This document shows, in pieces, positions 1-8,484 of a stretch of DNA of 64,000 bases (the stretch's first letter is position 1; every line of letters starts with the position of its first letter). The stretch covers positions 1,736,001 to 1,800,000 of the forward strand of contig OW818680.1 of assembly GCA_942493055.1 (NCBI GenBank), given 5' to 3'. The stretch comes from CAIZQW01 sp942493055 (GTDB lineage Bacteria > Verrucomicrobiota > Kiritimatiellia > RFP12 > UBA1067). The position numbers were made by a program, and so were the translations under genes. The notes beneath the pieces are model-generated. The model saw only the letters and a list, made by a program, of their open reading frames with translations. It was not told where the DNA came from and did no database searches.

Positions 1-1549
1 GATCGGTCAATGCACGACACAGGACAGCCACGGAATCTGAGTCGCGCAAGCTCCCGGAGAGTGTGCCGACAGCCGCACCGCGAACCAAGGCAGACGGGTG
101 CGCAGCAGCGTGCCTGACAGCCGGCCAGATGTCTGCATTCGGGCAGTCCCGGAAGAGGCGCACCAGCGAGGCGCAGACCACAGCCTCTGTCGTCTCTGCC
201 GGCTCACGCAGATAGGCGAGCATCGCCGGCAAGGCTGTCCAGTCACGCTTACGCGCGGGGTCCAGCAATTCGCCGATGCGCAGCATCTTCTTCCGGCGCG
301 TATCATCCGGGAACCAGGCGCGCACCTTTTCAGCAGCCCACGTTTCGTCCTTCTTGTCATGGCAGAGGATGCAGGCCGAGGCTGCGCCGTAACGCTTGGC
401 AGCCTCGGGACAGGGCGGACGCTGCGAGTGGTCGCTGCGGCGCATGGCTGCAAAGGAGGTCATGGGCATGTGGCAGGCGATGCACGAGCCTGCTTTGCCC
501 TCCGGCGCATGGCGGGAGTGCGCCTTGATATTCTTGACCCTCTCTGCATGGCAGGAGGAACAGGCGGCATTCACATCGTTTGTGAACTGCTTTGAAAAGC
601 GGTAGCGTCCACTGGAGGTATGACAGCTCACGCAGCTCAAATCGCTCTTCTTCGCACAGGGATTGAGCAGCCAAAGCGTATAGGTGTAGTTCTCCCCCAA
701 GTCACGGCCATCCGCACTGAAGTCACGGTCTTCGAGCGCGACCAGGTCATAGTGGTCAAAAAAGGTCTCCCCGGGAATGAAGCTGGGGGTCAGCGGAATC
801 ATCTTGGCATGACAGGTCGAGCAGGCGCTATTCACTTGGTCAGGCTTAAAGGTTCGCCAGCTCTTGAGAAAGAGGTTTGTAGGCGACTGGCCCTTGGGCA
901 GGGAACGGCAGACGCGGTTGTGGGTTTCAGCAGGCCCATGGCAGGTTTCGCAACTGATCCCCGGCTCGCGCCAGACGGTCTTATAGCTTTCGCTCTTCAG
1001 GTCGTAATTTTTTTCGAGCTGACTGACATGGCAACTGAAGCAGGCCGTGTTAAAGGTCAGCATCGGGTCACGCCATTCAAGGGGCGTATCGCCCTCGGCG
1101 TGGAAATGGCGCAACATGCTCCCCGTCGTATTGAACCATGAACGATCTGTTACACGGTACGCGACTGGCAAGACTTGCAACTTGCCTTTGTCAAGTTGCG
1201 TCAAAAAATAATAGACATTCTTGCCGCCCATGGCATGCAAGAGAGGATAGGAGGACTTCTTTCCACTGTTCAGGATCTCGATCACCTCACGCGTGTCAAG
1301 GTTCACGGAATAGGTCGCCTCGCCGACCACGATCAGATTCGTCATCGGCGTCAAGTCACGCGCGATCATCTGCGCAGTGATTGGCTGCAAGGCCTTGCCA
1401 TGATGTGAGGGCTCCCACTTATGATAGAAGTCCTCATGGCACTCCCTGCACGACGAGGAGCCCGCATAATCATCTTGCCGAGCTCCTCGCTTGCATCCCA
1501 TCAACACCGACAGAAGAAGGAGTCCTAAGACGTGACAACTTTTACGCAC
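1..1549 (-). CDS. Octaheme c-type cytochrome lipoprotein with HEAT repeats (partial)
   Basis: The frame is open from a GTG at 1549 to the window edge (516 codons, no stop), so the 3' end is missing. Residues 1-19 form a lipoprotein signal ending in the lipobox LMGC (Cys19). Eight CxxCH heme motifs start at residues 34, 170, 200, 243, 306, 330, 356 and 393 (for example CRECH, CFSCH, CETCH, CSTCH). From about residue 410 the sequence turns into alanine/leucine-rich helical repeats of HEAT type. It is probably an exported electron-transfer protein in anaerobic respiration; the redox partner is unknown. The GTG overlaps the end of the upstream sugar isomerase gene by 8 bases, suggesting translational coupling. 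Only the heme count and signal are seen directly; the HEAT call is by pattern. Confidence 0.88.
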   Translation of the reverse strand, partial: MRKSCHVLGLLLLSVLMGCKRGARQDDYAGSSSCRECHEDFYHKWEPSHHGKALQPITAQMIARDLTPMTNLIVVGEATYSVNLDTREVIEILNSGKKSSYPLLHAMGGKNVYYFLTQLDKGKLQVLPVAYRVTDRSWFNTTGSMLRHFHAEGDTPLEWRDPMLTFNTACFSCHVSQLEKNYDLKSESYKTVWREPGISCETCHGPAETHNRVCRSLPKGQSPTNLFLKSWRTFKPDQVNSACSTCHAKMIPLTPSFIPGETFFDHYDLVALEDRDFSADGRDLGENYTYTLWLLNPCAKKSDLSCVSCHTSSGRYRFSKQFTNDVNAACSSCHAERVKNIKAHSRHAPEGKAGSCIACHMPMTSFAAMRRSDHSQRPPCPEAAKRYGAASACILCHDKKDETWAAEKVRAWFPDDTRRKKMLRIGELLDPARKRDWTALPAMLAYLREPAETTEAVVCASLVRLFRDCPNADIWPAVRHAAAHPSALVRGAAVGTLSGSLRDSDSVAVLCRALTD

Positions 1550-2396
1550 GACCCTTTGCCTTCAAGAATTCAAAGCAACCCTTGACATTCTCAATTGACT
1601 TCGGATTGGCTTCCGTCTCGACCACATACCAATCCGTGACATCCGACTCACAAGCTGCAAAAAACGCATCCCAGTCAACGCCCTTCTTGCCTTCGCCGGG
1701 CTGCCCGAGGATGCCAGGCCCTGGATAAACTTCCTTGGCATGGGGCGTATACATGCGTTTGGGGTACTTCTTGATCCACACCAGCGGATCTTCACCCGCG
1801 GCAACGACATGGCCCACATCCAACTGCATATTCACTTCCGGTGAAACGTTGTCGAAGAAGATCTGGAATTTTGAAACACCGTCGAACTTATCCTTAAACT
1901 CGCTCTGATGGTTATGGTAGCCAATACGGATACCGCAGGTCTTCGCCTTCTGCTGGGCGACATCAAACAGTTTTGCAAGTTCGACCCAACCCGCAGCATC
2001 CTTCGCATTCATTCCGGGGACGGTCACATACGGACAGCCTAGCTGATTATAAAATTCCAGCGTGGCTGAAAGCTTCTCCGGCTTGATGGTATCCAAGCCA
2101 GAGTGTGTGCCGCAGGCCAGCAGGCCATTGTCATCCAGTATCTGCTTCAGTTCCTTGGCGCTCTTGCCGTATGTACCTGCAAATTCGACGCCTGCATAGC
2201 CGATGGCCTTGACAGCCTTCAGCGTGCCCACTAAATCTTTGCTGCAGAGGTCACGAATCGAATAGAGCTGGACGCCCACCTTAGGCTTTGCCTTGGCCAC
2301 GCCCAGCGTGCTACAGCCTTGCACCACATTCATGGACGCACAGGCGACACCCGCGGCGCTGACCGAAATAAAATCCCGACGTGAAAAATTTTTCAT
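1542..2396 (-). CDS. Tat-exported sugar phosphate isomerase/epimerase (TIM barrel)
   Basis: 284 aa. The N-terminus has a twin-arginine signal (SRRDF, then a hydrophobic stretch ending near Cys28), so the protein is probably exported folded and possibly lipidated. The body resembles the xylose-isomerase-like/AP-endonuclease-2 TIM-barrel family: VGVQLYSIRDL at the first strand, GTHSG, GYHNH and QLDVGH, where His, Glu and Asp would bind a metal. Such Tat-exported isomerases often accompany Gfo/Idh/MocA oxidoreductases, as here (3527-4954), in sugar degradation by Planctomycetes and Verrucomicrobia. The start is supported by AAAGGAA seven bases upstream. The substrate cannot be told from sequence. 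Confidence 0.88.
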   Translation of the reverse strand: MKNFSRRDFISVSAAGVACASMNVVQGCSTLGVAKAKPKVGVQLYSIRDLCSKDLVGTLKAVKAIGYAGVEFAGTYGKSAKELKQILDDNGLLACGTHSGLDTIKPEKLSATLEFYNQLGCPYVTVPGMNAKDAAGWVELAKLFDVAQQKAKTCGIRIGYHNHQSEFKDKFDGVSKFQIFFDNVSPEVNMQLDVGHVVAAGEDPLVWIKKYPKRMYTPHAKEVYPGPGILGQPGEGKKGVDWDAFFAACESDVTDWYVVETEANPKSIENVKGCFEFLKAKGRA

Positions 2397-2501
2397 GTTT
2401 GTTCCTTTATAAATAGATGACGAATCACTTTGAGTTTGAATCAGCGTATCGCTATGCAGGGGGGCCTGTCAAGCGCACACTTGTGGACGCCAGCATTTTT
2501 C

Positions 2502-3398
2502 CTACTTGGTGTAGCCGCTGCGGAGGACTGACTTCTTCTCCTTGATCCGCTGCGCATTGACAGCTGCGCGATTCACAAGATCCTTCATCCGTGCTTCGTC
2601 GTTGCTGTTGGCGATAAAAAGCCAGAAATCTTTACTCATGCCCGGTGAAAATTCGCGGACAATCGACTTCACTTTATCGGCTTTCCGTTTGAGGACAGGG
2701 TTAGCGGACGCGAGCTTTTCAAACTCCTTGGGATCCGTGACCATGACCGCGAAGGTCTCTGCCCGGTCCTCCATCTCGCTGGTCATCGCGTAGTCGCTGA
2801 CAAAATCCTTACGAATATCCGTACTCTTTTTTGCGGAGTTCATCTTGCGCTTATCGCTCTTATCCAACTCCTCATCATCTGACTGGAACATATTGCCCCC
2901 ATAGGCAAACTGCTTGCTGTTCAGCTTGGTCCACTCGTCATTCTCCGGCTGCTTATCCGCGATATGGAACATCTCATGATAGATGACATGCGTATGGATG
3001 GGCACATTCAGCGCAATGATGCCGGTACTGGATGCTACGCCGCCCGCAAGCTGACCATTCAAACGCAAGTTACGACACAAGACAACCGTATTTAATTTGG
3101 TTTCCTGTAAAAAACGAACCGGGAAAATATCCATAGCCGCAAAAAACTGGGGCAGCACCTCTTTCGCCTCATCCGGCGTGAGGATATCGCCTGAGACGCG
3201 TTCCGGCAATGTATAAGCAATCGAGAAGCCGCACTTCTTTGCAACGCGCAAATATTCCAGTTCGATCATTTCCGGCGTGGCCGTTACAACGGCTGTCTCA
3301 TTGGTCTTCGTTGTTTTCTTCAGGGACGTCAATTGCGCATGTAGCGAGGAGGCGAGCGTTAAAGCAAGGAGTATACACAGCTTATTCAAACATTTCAT
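2502..3398 (-). CDS. Secreted putative zinc metallopeptidase
   Basis: 298 aa from the chosen start. The frame stays open upstream to 3452, but that extension runs through a 15-bp terminator hairpin, while the ATG at 3398 begins a clean signal peptide (MKCLNKLCILLALTLASSLHA). Residues 141-145 are HEMFH, an HExxH zinc motif, in the context of a hydrophobic strand and 'IYHE'. About 80 residues later EMEDRAETFAV could supply a third ligand, as in putative zinc-binding metallopeptidases (Peptidase_Mx1-like and related groups). Probably periplasmic or surface exposed. Substrate unknown; family placement is tentative. Confidence 0.75.
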   Translation of the reverse strand: MKCLNKLCILLALTLASSLHAQLTSLKKTTKTNETAVVTATPEMIELEYLRVAKKCGFSIAYTLPERVSGDILTPDEAKEVLPQFFAAMDIFPVRFLQETKLNTVVLCRNLRLNGQLAGGVASSTGIIALNVPIHTHVIYHEMFHIADKQPENDEWTKLNSKQFAYGGNMFQSDDEELDKSDKRKMNSAKKSTDIRKDFVSDYAMTSEMEDRAETFAVMVTDPKEFEKLASANPVLKRKADKVKSIVREFSPGMSKDFWLFIANSNDEARMKDLVNRAAVNAQRIKEKKSVLRSGYTK

Positions 3399-3445
3399 AG
3401 TGACTGATCCAGCACCTTTCGGTTTGTCCTTCGACTCTTTTCTGA

Positions 3446-3479
3446 AAAGCACAAGCGGCGTTTCCGCCGCTTGTGCTTT
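3446..3479 (-). terminator. Rho-independent-type terminator after the Gfo/Idh gene
   Basis: Perfect 15-bp inverted repeat (arms 3446-3460 and 3465-3479) with a four-base loop reading GAAA on the minus strand. A short T run follows (CTTTTC). It lies 48 bases below the stop of the oxidoreductase gene and just upstream of the metallopeptidase start. Being symmetrical, it could work on both strands. Confidence 0.75.
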
Positions 3480-3526
3480 AACTCATGTAACCTGAATTCG
3501 GTATAGATTGCAGTAGCGGGTCTGTA

Positions 3527-4954
3527 TTAGACCTTGAAGTACTGCTCCCAGCCCTTACGCGGAGGCTCCCCAGCGCTCAGCAGGGCGTCAGCCGCCGCAT
3601 GGTTGGTGATCTTGCGGGTCTTCAAGTCGAACTCGAGCTTCGCGTTGACACGCGTGGCAATCACGCCAAGGGCCATGAACTGGCAGAGGGGCGCCGCGAC
3701 CGAGAAGGGCGAGTTGCATGTCGCCTCACCCTTCACCCCGAGCAGGAAGTTCTTGTAGTGGTTGCAAGGGCTCTTCGGATACTCCGGCAATTTTGCCGCG
3801 ACATCCTTGGCATTCGGTCCGATCGGGGTCAGCGTGGTCCCGTGCGACCCGCCCTTGAAGACGAAGCCGTCACCGTAGATCTCCTTGCCCGGAGGCAGGT
3901 CCTTGCCAAAGCCAGAGCCACCACCCGAGGTCGGGGCATCTGTTACGACCTTGGCCTTGTCAAAGCCCGCAGGGAGCTCGGGGTAATTCTTTTGGCCTTC
4001 GTACCAGAAGACATCGCAGGCGGGAAGCCCCTCGCCGCGCTCAGGCACCTTGAAGAGCAGCGTGCACTGCATCGGGTAGGTCATCGGGTTCCAGCCGACC
4101 ATCTTGATCGGTTCGACAGAGGTCGGCAGACCCCACTTGAGGAACTGATGCCCCGTATCAAGGATGTGTGCGCCCCAGTCGCCGAGCGCTCCGTTGCCGA
4201 ACTCATAGAAACAGCGCCAATCTCCGTTAAGGTACTGCGCCGTGTAGTCGTGATCCGCGACATGCGCCAGCCAGGTGTCCCAGTCCATGAACGCCGGCTT
4301 CTCCTGTTTGGCTATTGCGGCCTTGATCTTTTCCACATCGCCGCCCCACTTATGCCAGCGACGCGAGCCGTTCATGTGCGCGTTGAACTTTGTGATCCCC
4401 TTCATCATCCCAGCTTCAGCATACTTCTTGAACTGGAAGTAGTTTCCCTCAGAATGTCCCTGATTGCCCATCTGCGTGACCACTTTGTATTTCTTCTCTG
4501 CCTCCATCAGCAGATCGAGCTGATGGAAAGAGTGAGCGAGAGGCTTTTCGACATAAACAGCCTTGCCCCGGCGCATCGCTTCCATCGCGATGACGAAGTG
4601 TGAATGATCGGGGGTGCCAACGAGTACAGCGTCAATTTCCTTGTCCATCTTGTCGAACATCTTGCGGAAATCTGTGAATTGCGCGGCCTTCGGGAACTTT
4701 TTGAGGTTAGCGCTCACGCGCGCTTTCGGACTCGTGTCGCCGATCTCCGTGTCGCATAGCGCCACGATATTGCACAGTCCTGAGTTATACAGGTCATTGA
4801 GATCCTTTCCGCCCTGATTGCCAATGCCGACACAGGCGAGATTGACCTTCTCGTTGGCTGATGCCCCCTGAGCCGTACGGAAAAACGGAAAAACGGTCAT
4901 TGCCGATGCCGCTGCTGTACTTGAGATAAATGTGCGTCTTGACGTGTGAATCAT
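3527..4954 (-). CDS. Tat-exported Gfo/Idh/MocA family oxidoreductase
   Basis: 475 aa. The Tat signal (SRRTFISSTAAASA) is followed by the Rossmann fold (VNLACVGIGNQGG) and the family motif VEKPLAHS, in which the EKP lysine is catalytic. The C-terminal part matches the exported Gfo/Idh/MocA subgroup (NGALGDWGAHILDT). NAD(P)-dependent oxidation or reduction of a sugar or sugar derivative in the periplasm is expected from the family; the substrate is not deducible. Excellent Shine-Dalgarno (TTAGGAGG) upstream of the ATG. Same strand as the sugar isomerase, with a terminator and the metallopeptidase gene between them. Confidence 0.92.
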   Translation of the reverse strand: MIHTSRRTFISSTAAASAMTVFPFFRTAQGASANEKVNLACVGIGNQGGKDLNDLYNSGLCNIVALCDTEIGDTSPKARVSANLKKFPKAAQFTDFRKMFDKMDKEIDAVLVGTPDHSHFVIAMEAMRRGKAVYVEKPLAHSFHQLDLLMEAEKKYKVVTQMGNQGHSEGNYFQFKKYAEAGMMKGITKFNAHMNGSRRWHKWGGDVEKIKAAIAKQEKPAFMDWDTWLAHVADHDYTAQYLNGDWRCFYEFGNGALGDWGAHILDTGHQFLKWGLPTSVEPIKMVGWNPMTYPMQCTLLFKVPERGEGLPACDVFWYEGQKNYPELPAGFDKAKVVTDAPTSGGGSGFGKDLPPGKEIYGDGFVFKGGSHGTTLTPIGPNAKDVAAKLPEYPKSPCNHYKNFLLGVKGEATCNSPFSVAAPLCQFMALGVIATRVNAKLEFDLKTRKITNHAAADALLSAGEPPRKGWEQYFKV

Positions 4955-5045
4955 AATACATGCCTCCTAAGTAAAATAATGTTGCTTAATAATACGCTAT
5001 CTATCTGCGTTTGACCATCCCTAAATAGAGGGAATAAAAAAAATA

Positions 5046-5420
5046 TTAATACATTTCAGCTGGCATGATATGAGGATATTCTATATCAGCCGTGTAGTTG
5101 GGGCAGGTCGGAAAAGAATCTCCAACATTTATTGAATACGAACTCTTTGTTAAGGGGCATACAGGGGTAACCCTAATGTAACAAGACGGGCCAAAAAGGA
5201 CTTCTGAGTTGCAAAAGTCTGTCGTATTGAAAGAAGCCTGCGTTTTGGCACTATTAATCTGCCTCAGATTTGAAATGCAGGTATTCATGTGTGCCCGCTT
5301 ACGTGACTTCATGAAATGAGGTATTGCGATCGCCACAACAATACCAAGTATCATGACGGTGATCATGATCTCAATAAATGTAAAACCACCACATTGTTTA
5401 TATGTCTGTTTGGGTTTCAT
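5046..5420 (-). CDS. Type IV pilin / type II pseudopilin-like protein
   Basis: 124 aa. Residues 11-38 are a prepilin cleavage/methylation signal: GG|FTFIEIMITVMILGIVVAIAIP, with Glu five residues after the cleavage site. A helix with basic residues follows (KSRKRAHMNTCISNLRQINSAK), then a short C-terminal part with several Cys and a CP...Y...CP pattern typical of small GspG/ComGC-like pilins. It would be cleaved and methylated by a prepilin peptidase and assembled into a pilus or secretion pseudopilus. No assembly genes are nearby. Its upstream region holds a 21-base poly-C (minus strand) tract 68 bases from the ATG. The Shine-Dalgarno is weak. Confidence 0.85.
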   Translation of the reverse strand: MKPKQTYKQCGGFTFIEIMITVMILGIVVAIAIPHFMKSRKRAHMNTCISNLRQINSAKTQASFNTTDFCNSEVLFGPSCYIRVTPVCPLTKSSYSINVGDSFPTCPNYTADIEYPHIMPAEMY

Positions 5421-5488
5421 GTTTCTAATATAGCACGTTTCTGCTCAACGTGTCCATGACATTATTTCTATACGTAGAAACGAACGAC

Positions 5489-5509
5489 GGGGGGGGGGGG
5501 GGGGGGGGG
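5489..5509. repeat. Homopolymer tract of 21 G (plus strand)
   Basis: Uninterrupted G run directly abutting the trmB stop codon (CTA at 5510-5512 on the plus strand) and 68 bases upstream of the pilin-like gene. The assembled length could be inexact, since such runs are error prone in sequencing. Confidence 0.9.
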
Positions 5510-6175
5510 CTAGCCTTCGTCCCCGCCTTCCTGCGGGAGCATCTCGGGGTCCAGTTCAAGTGGGGGCAGCGGAAAGGGATCTCCGGGGAGCGCCTGATAG
5601 GCGCAACCCCCGATCGGGAGTCCCTGCTTCAGGAAGAGCTGTTCAAAATCCGTCTGCTCCTCTGCCGCACGCGTCATCGCCGGCACCTCTTTGAAGCGCG
5701 ACGACGCTTCAAACACCTTACGGATCTCGGCGCAGTATTCGAGATGGTCTGTGGCGACCTGGATGATGCCCCCCGCTTCGAGTCTCATCCAGAGCACGTC
5801 CAGAAACAGTTTGGAAAAGAGCCGGTTGCCATGATGCCGGCGCTTCGGCCAGGGGTCCGGGAAGAAGACATAAACCGTCCGCAGGCGATGTTCCGGCAGC
5901 AAGTAGTAAAACGTATAAAAGGCTTCAAGCCGCAACGCATGCAGATTTCTGGCCGGCAAACGATCCGCCTTGCGACTCAGCTTGCGTACGCGGCCGAGCA
6001 TGCGCTCGATGCCGATGTAATGCGTCTCCGGATGCTTGGCTGCCTGAGCGGCCAGAAAACGCCCGTTCCCGCACCCGATCTCAATCTCAATGGGCGCATC
6101 GCCGCACAACGCCGTCAGGGGCAAAAGTTGCGTGGGATCTGTCACTGGTATTTCACACGAGAGCAGCTGTTTCAT
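5510..6175 (-). CDS. trmB: tRNA (guanine-N7-)-methyltransferase
   Basis: 221 aa, the usual length. It makes m7G46 in the tRNA variable loop using S-adenosylmethionine. The SAM-binding motif IEIGCGNGRFLA is at residues 30-41, followed by YIGIE and the family signature VFFPDPWPKRRHH, where Asp-Pro-Trp-Pro-Lys is the catalytic/tRNA-binding segment. C-terminal TDH matches the conserved TDxxxY motif (TDHLEY). Cytoplasmic housekeeping enzyme. The stop codon touches the 21-G tract. Shine-Dalgarno is weak. Confidence 0.95.
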   Translation of the reverse strand: MKQLLSCEIPVTDPTQLLPLTALCGDAPIEIEIGCGNGRFLAAQAAKHPETHYIGIERMLGRVRKLSRKADRLPARNLHALRLEAFYTFYYLLPEHRLRTVYVFFPDPWPKRRHHGNRLFSKLFLDVLWMRLEAGGIIQVATDHLEYCAEIRKVFEASSRFKEVPAMTRAAEEQTDFEQLFLKQGLPIGGCAYQALPGDPFPLPPLELDPEMLPQEGGDEG

Positions 6176-6367
6176 AGTAAAATTTCATCGCAGTATAGCA
6201 TGCCACTCCGCCCATTTCAATGACCGTGATCAAATTTGTTCGTGTTAACCTCTCCAAGGGCATTTCATCCTTGTAATAACCCGTTAAACATGCCACTCTT
6301 TTAACAAAGCGTTCGTGCATTCTTAAACCCCTTTTTCCTGGATCGCTGCATGTGGGTACACCAACGG

Positions 6368-8344
6368 ATGAAATTTAATTATAGAATAGCCCTCATAACC
6401 TGCTCGATTTTGGGCTTTTTGCTGAGGGGCTGGGCTGACGAGCAAATCGCGCCGGATAACCGCCCCCAGACCAGTTTACGCATCGACGGGGAGAAGACAC
6501 TGACGCTGGCTTGCGGGCTGACGATTCCCCGGATTTTGAATGCAAGGGGATTTCCGCTCGTCACGGTCGGCATCACGCGCCGCAACCCGACAGATGATGA
6601 CCTCTCCGAGGCCTATCAACTCTGGAAGGTTGATCAGTTTGTTGCCGCGTGGCGCGATCCGTCCACAAACATCGTTTCGTTGCTCCGCATGGCCTATCCC
6701 TTCCCGCGCGGTTATCGCCCTGAACAGCGCCTTCCCGCAAACGAGTATTATCGAAACACTCGGATGATCGCAGCCGAGGGATATTCGACGATCGCCCTGG
6801 ATAACATTCAAGACTGGCTCTACACCTATTATCAGGGACGCTATTCAGCCGACATAATCCCCGTCTGGACAGGGCCTGCCATTAAAGAGTGCAACAAGTT
6901 CACCGCTCTGATTAACGGCAAGGCGCATCTCATCTATGTTTTCAACGTCAAAAACGAAAAAGGAGTCATCCCTGGACAGGTGCCCTATTTTGTGCTCGAT
7001 CTGACACGGGAGAAACCTGGAATCAGTACGGAGCTTGATCACTTTGCGGAACAATTCTTGAAGAAAATAGCCTTTGATCCCCTCGCCTATCTCACTGAAC
7101 TCGATTTCTGGGGTACAGAACCCTTTGATTCCTTCATGCAGGCCAATGCGGTCCGAGGCGTTGTCAATCTCGCAAATGAATGGAAGGATTTTCATTACGA
7201 CCAATTCATCCTCCTGGCCAACAAGCCAGCCTGTTTCGACACTGCAGCGGACGGGCTGATCCATCTGCAAAACGTCTATCGCCTCTTTCCCTCGGTCCTC
7301 CCGGCCTGCTCCCCCTCTTCGGAACAGCGGGTCTCTGTGCTCCGCGTCTTTGCAACCGACTGGGAGTTTGAGGACTGTCTGCCGCAATCGCGCAGATGGG
7401 CAAGCGGCGCTTATGCCGGCAACGACGAGATCATTCTTCGCGGGTGGTCCAACAGTTGTAATGTTCATGAGTCCACGCATCAATATATCGACTTGGCCGC
7501 TGGACGCCGCCGTGTCTCGACCTGGTTCAACGAGGGCTTTGCCTGCTATTTCGGCGGATGCAACGTTGTTGATGATCAGCTTGTCGCTGAACCGGTTGAC
7601 AGCGGACATCTGCTCATCTCCATGCTGAAAAAAAAGGAGATGAGCCCCATTGAGGAGGTCTTCACGGTGCGTGACTTCTACGAAGACGAGGAGATGGGAC
7701 GCAATCCGAAATCGCTGGAAGCTGCGCTTAAACGGGCAAAAAATTATACTGCGGCGTGGGGGATCATCTACTTTCTACGAGAAGCCCCCACGCAATATCC
7801 CGGCAAGAACTATGAGACGCTCATCCCCCTCTATTGGGAGACCTTTCAACGCACAGGTGACGCGGACAGCGCCACGCGGGCGGTGCTGAGAAAATTGACG
7901 ATGCCCACATTTCTGGACGACTTCAGAACGTTTTTTCTCCCACTCGAAGAACACTACAAGGAGAAAGAGAGAAAGCGGGGCGACCCGAAATGCGATTGTG
8001 AATTCTGCGAAATGCTGCGGCGGACCAAACAGCCCTATCCGCCTGATCTCGTTCTGTGTGCGCCCCGGCCATCGCCGTCCATCCTGCAACCGACTCAACC
8101 CCAACGCATCAGCATCGATGCCACGCCCCCCCTGCTCAAACAGATAGCCCCTGTCCATACAAATGCTGCACACGCGACGCCCTCAGCAACTCACCCCAAG
8201 CCCGAGGAATCCCTAGAGAAGCCAAACCGCATCAGCTGGGGTCTTGTCTTCGCTGTCCTTGGATGGGTGCTTCTTTTTATTGCCGCTGTGCGCTATTATA
8301 TCAAGGTGAAAAGTCCTGTGAGCGGCAAAATGAAACTACAGTGA
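6368..8344 (+). CDS. Secreted membrane-anchored HExxH metallopeptidase-like protein
   Basis: 658 aa from the chosen ATG, which begins a compact signal peptide (MKFNYRIALITCSILGFLLRG). An in-frame ATG at 6350 would add six residues, and neither start has a clear ribosome site. Residues 367-371 are HESTH, followed 18 residues later by NEGFACYF (Glu389), the gluzincin pattern of two His plus a distal Glu. The C-terminus has one transmembrane helix (about 625-645) and a short basic tail, so the catalytic part would face the periplasm. It is the only plus-strand gene here, divergent from trmB across 192 bases. Function beyond likely peptidase is unknown. Confidence 0.75.
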   Translation: MKFNYRIALITCSILGFLLRGWADEQIAPDNRPQTSLRIDGEKTLTLACGLTIPRILNARGFPLVTVGITRRNPTDDDLSEAYQLWKVDQFVAAWRDPSTNIVSLLRMAYPFPRGYRPEQRLPANEYYRNTRMIAAEGYSTIALDNIQDWLYTYYQGRYSADIIPVWTGPAIKECNKFTALINGKAHLIYVFNVKNEKGVIPGQVPYFVLDLTREKPGISTELDHFAEQFLKKIAFDPLAYLTELDFWGTEPFDSFMQANAVRGVVNLANEWKDFHYDQFILLANKPACFDTAADGLIHLQNVYRLFPSVLPACSPSSEQRVSVLRVFATDWEFEDCLPQSRRWASGAYAGNDEIILRGWSNSCNVHESTHQYIDLAAGRRRVSTWFNEGFACYFGGCNVVDDQLVAEPVDSGHLLISMLKKKEMSPIEEVFTVRDFYEDEEMGRNPKSLEAALKRAKNYTAAWGIIYFLREAPTQYPGKNYETLIPLYWETFQRTGDADSATRAVLRKLTMPTFLDDFRTFFLPLEEHYKEKERKRGDPKCDCEFCEMLRRTKQPYPPDLVLCAPRPSPSILQPTQPQRISIDATPPLLKQIAPVHTNAAHATPSATHPKPEESLEKPNRISWGLVFAVLGWVLLFIAAVRYYIKVKSPVSGKMKLQ

Positions 8345-8484
8345 ATGTTGAAATTTCAACTACGCCCTCTGGTTTGCTCTGAGTTTAATTTAGGAAATCG
8401 GACAGGCCGCCGCAATCTCATTTAGAATGTGGATCTACGACTCCGCGTCAGCCCCGCACATTTCAGCATGAACCCTGTCTCACG

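Noticed and set aside
98..1141. Plus-strand frames over the first kilobase
   Set aside because: The opposite strand encodes eight CxxCH motifs in one uninterrupted frame.
5450..6223. Plus-strand frame with a poly-Gly stretch over trmB
   Set aside because: The glycines come from the homopolymer G run and the frame is antisense to a certain trmB.
8345..8484. Possible small gene or terminator between the convergent genes
   Set aside because: No coding frame with a start and no stable hairpin is visible.
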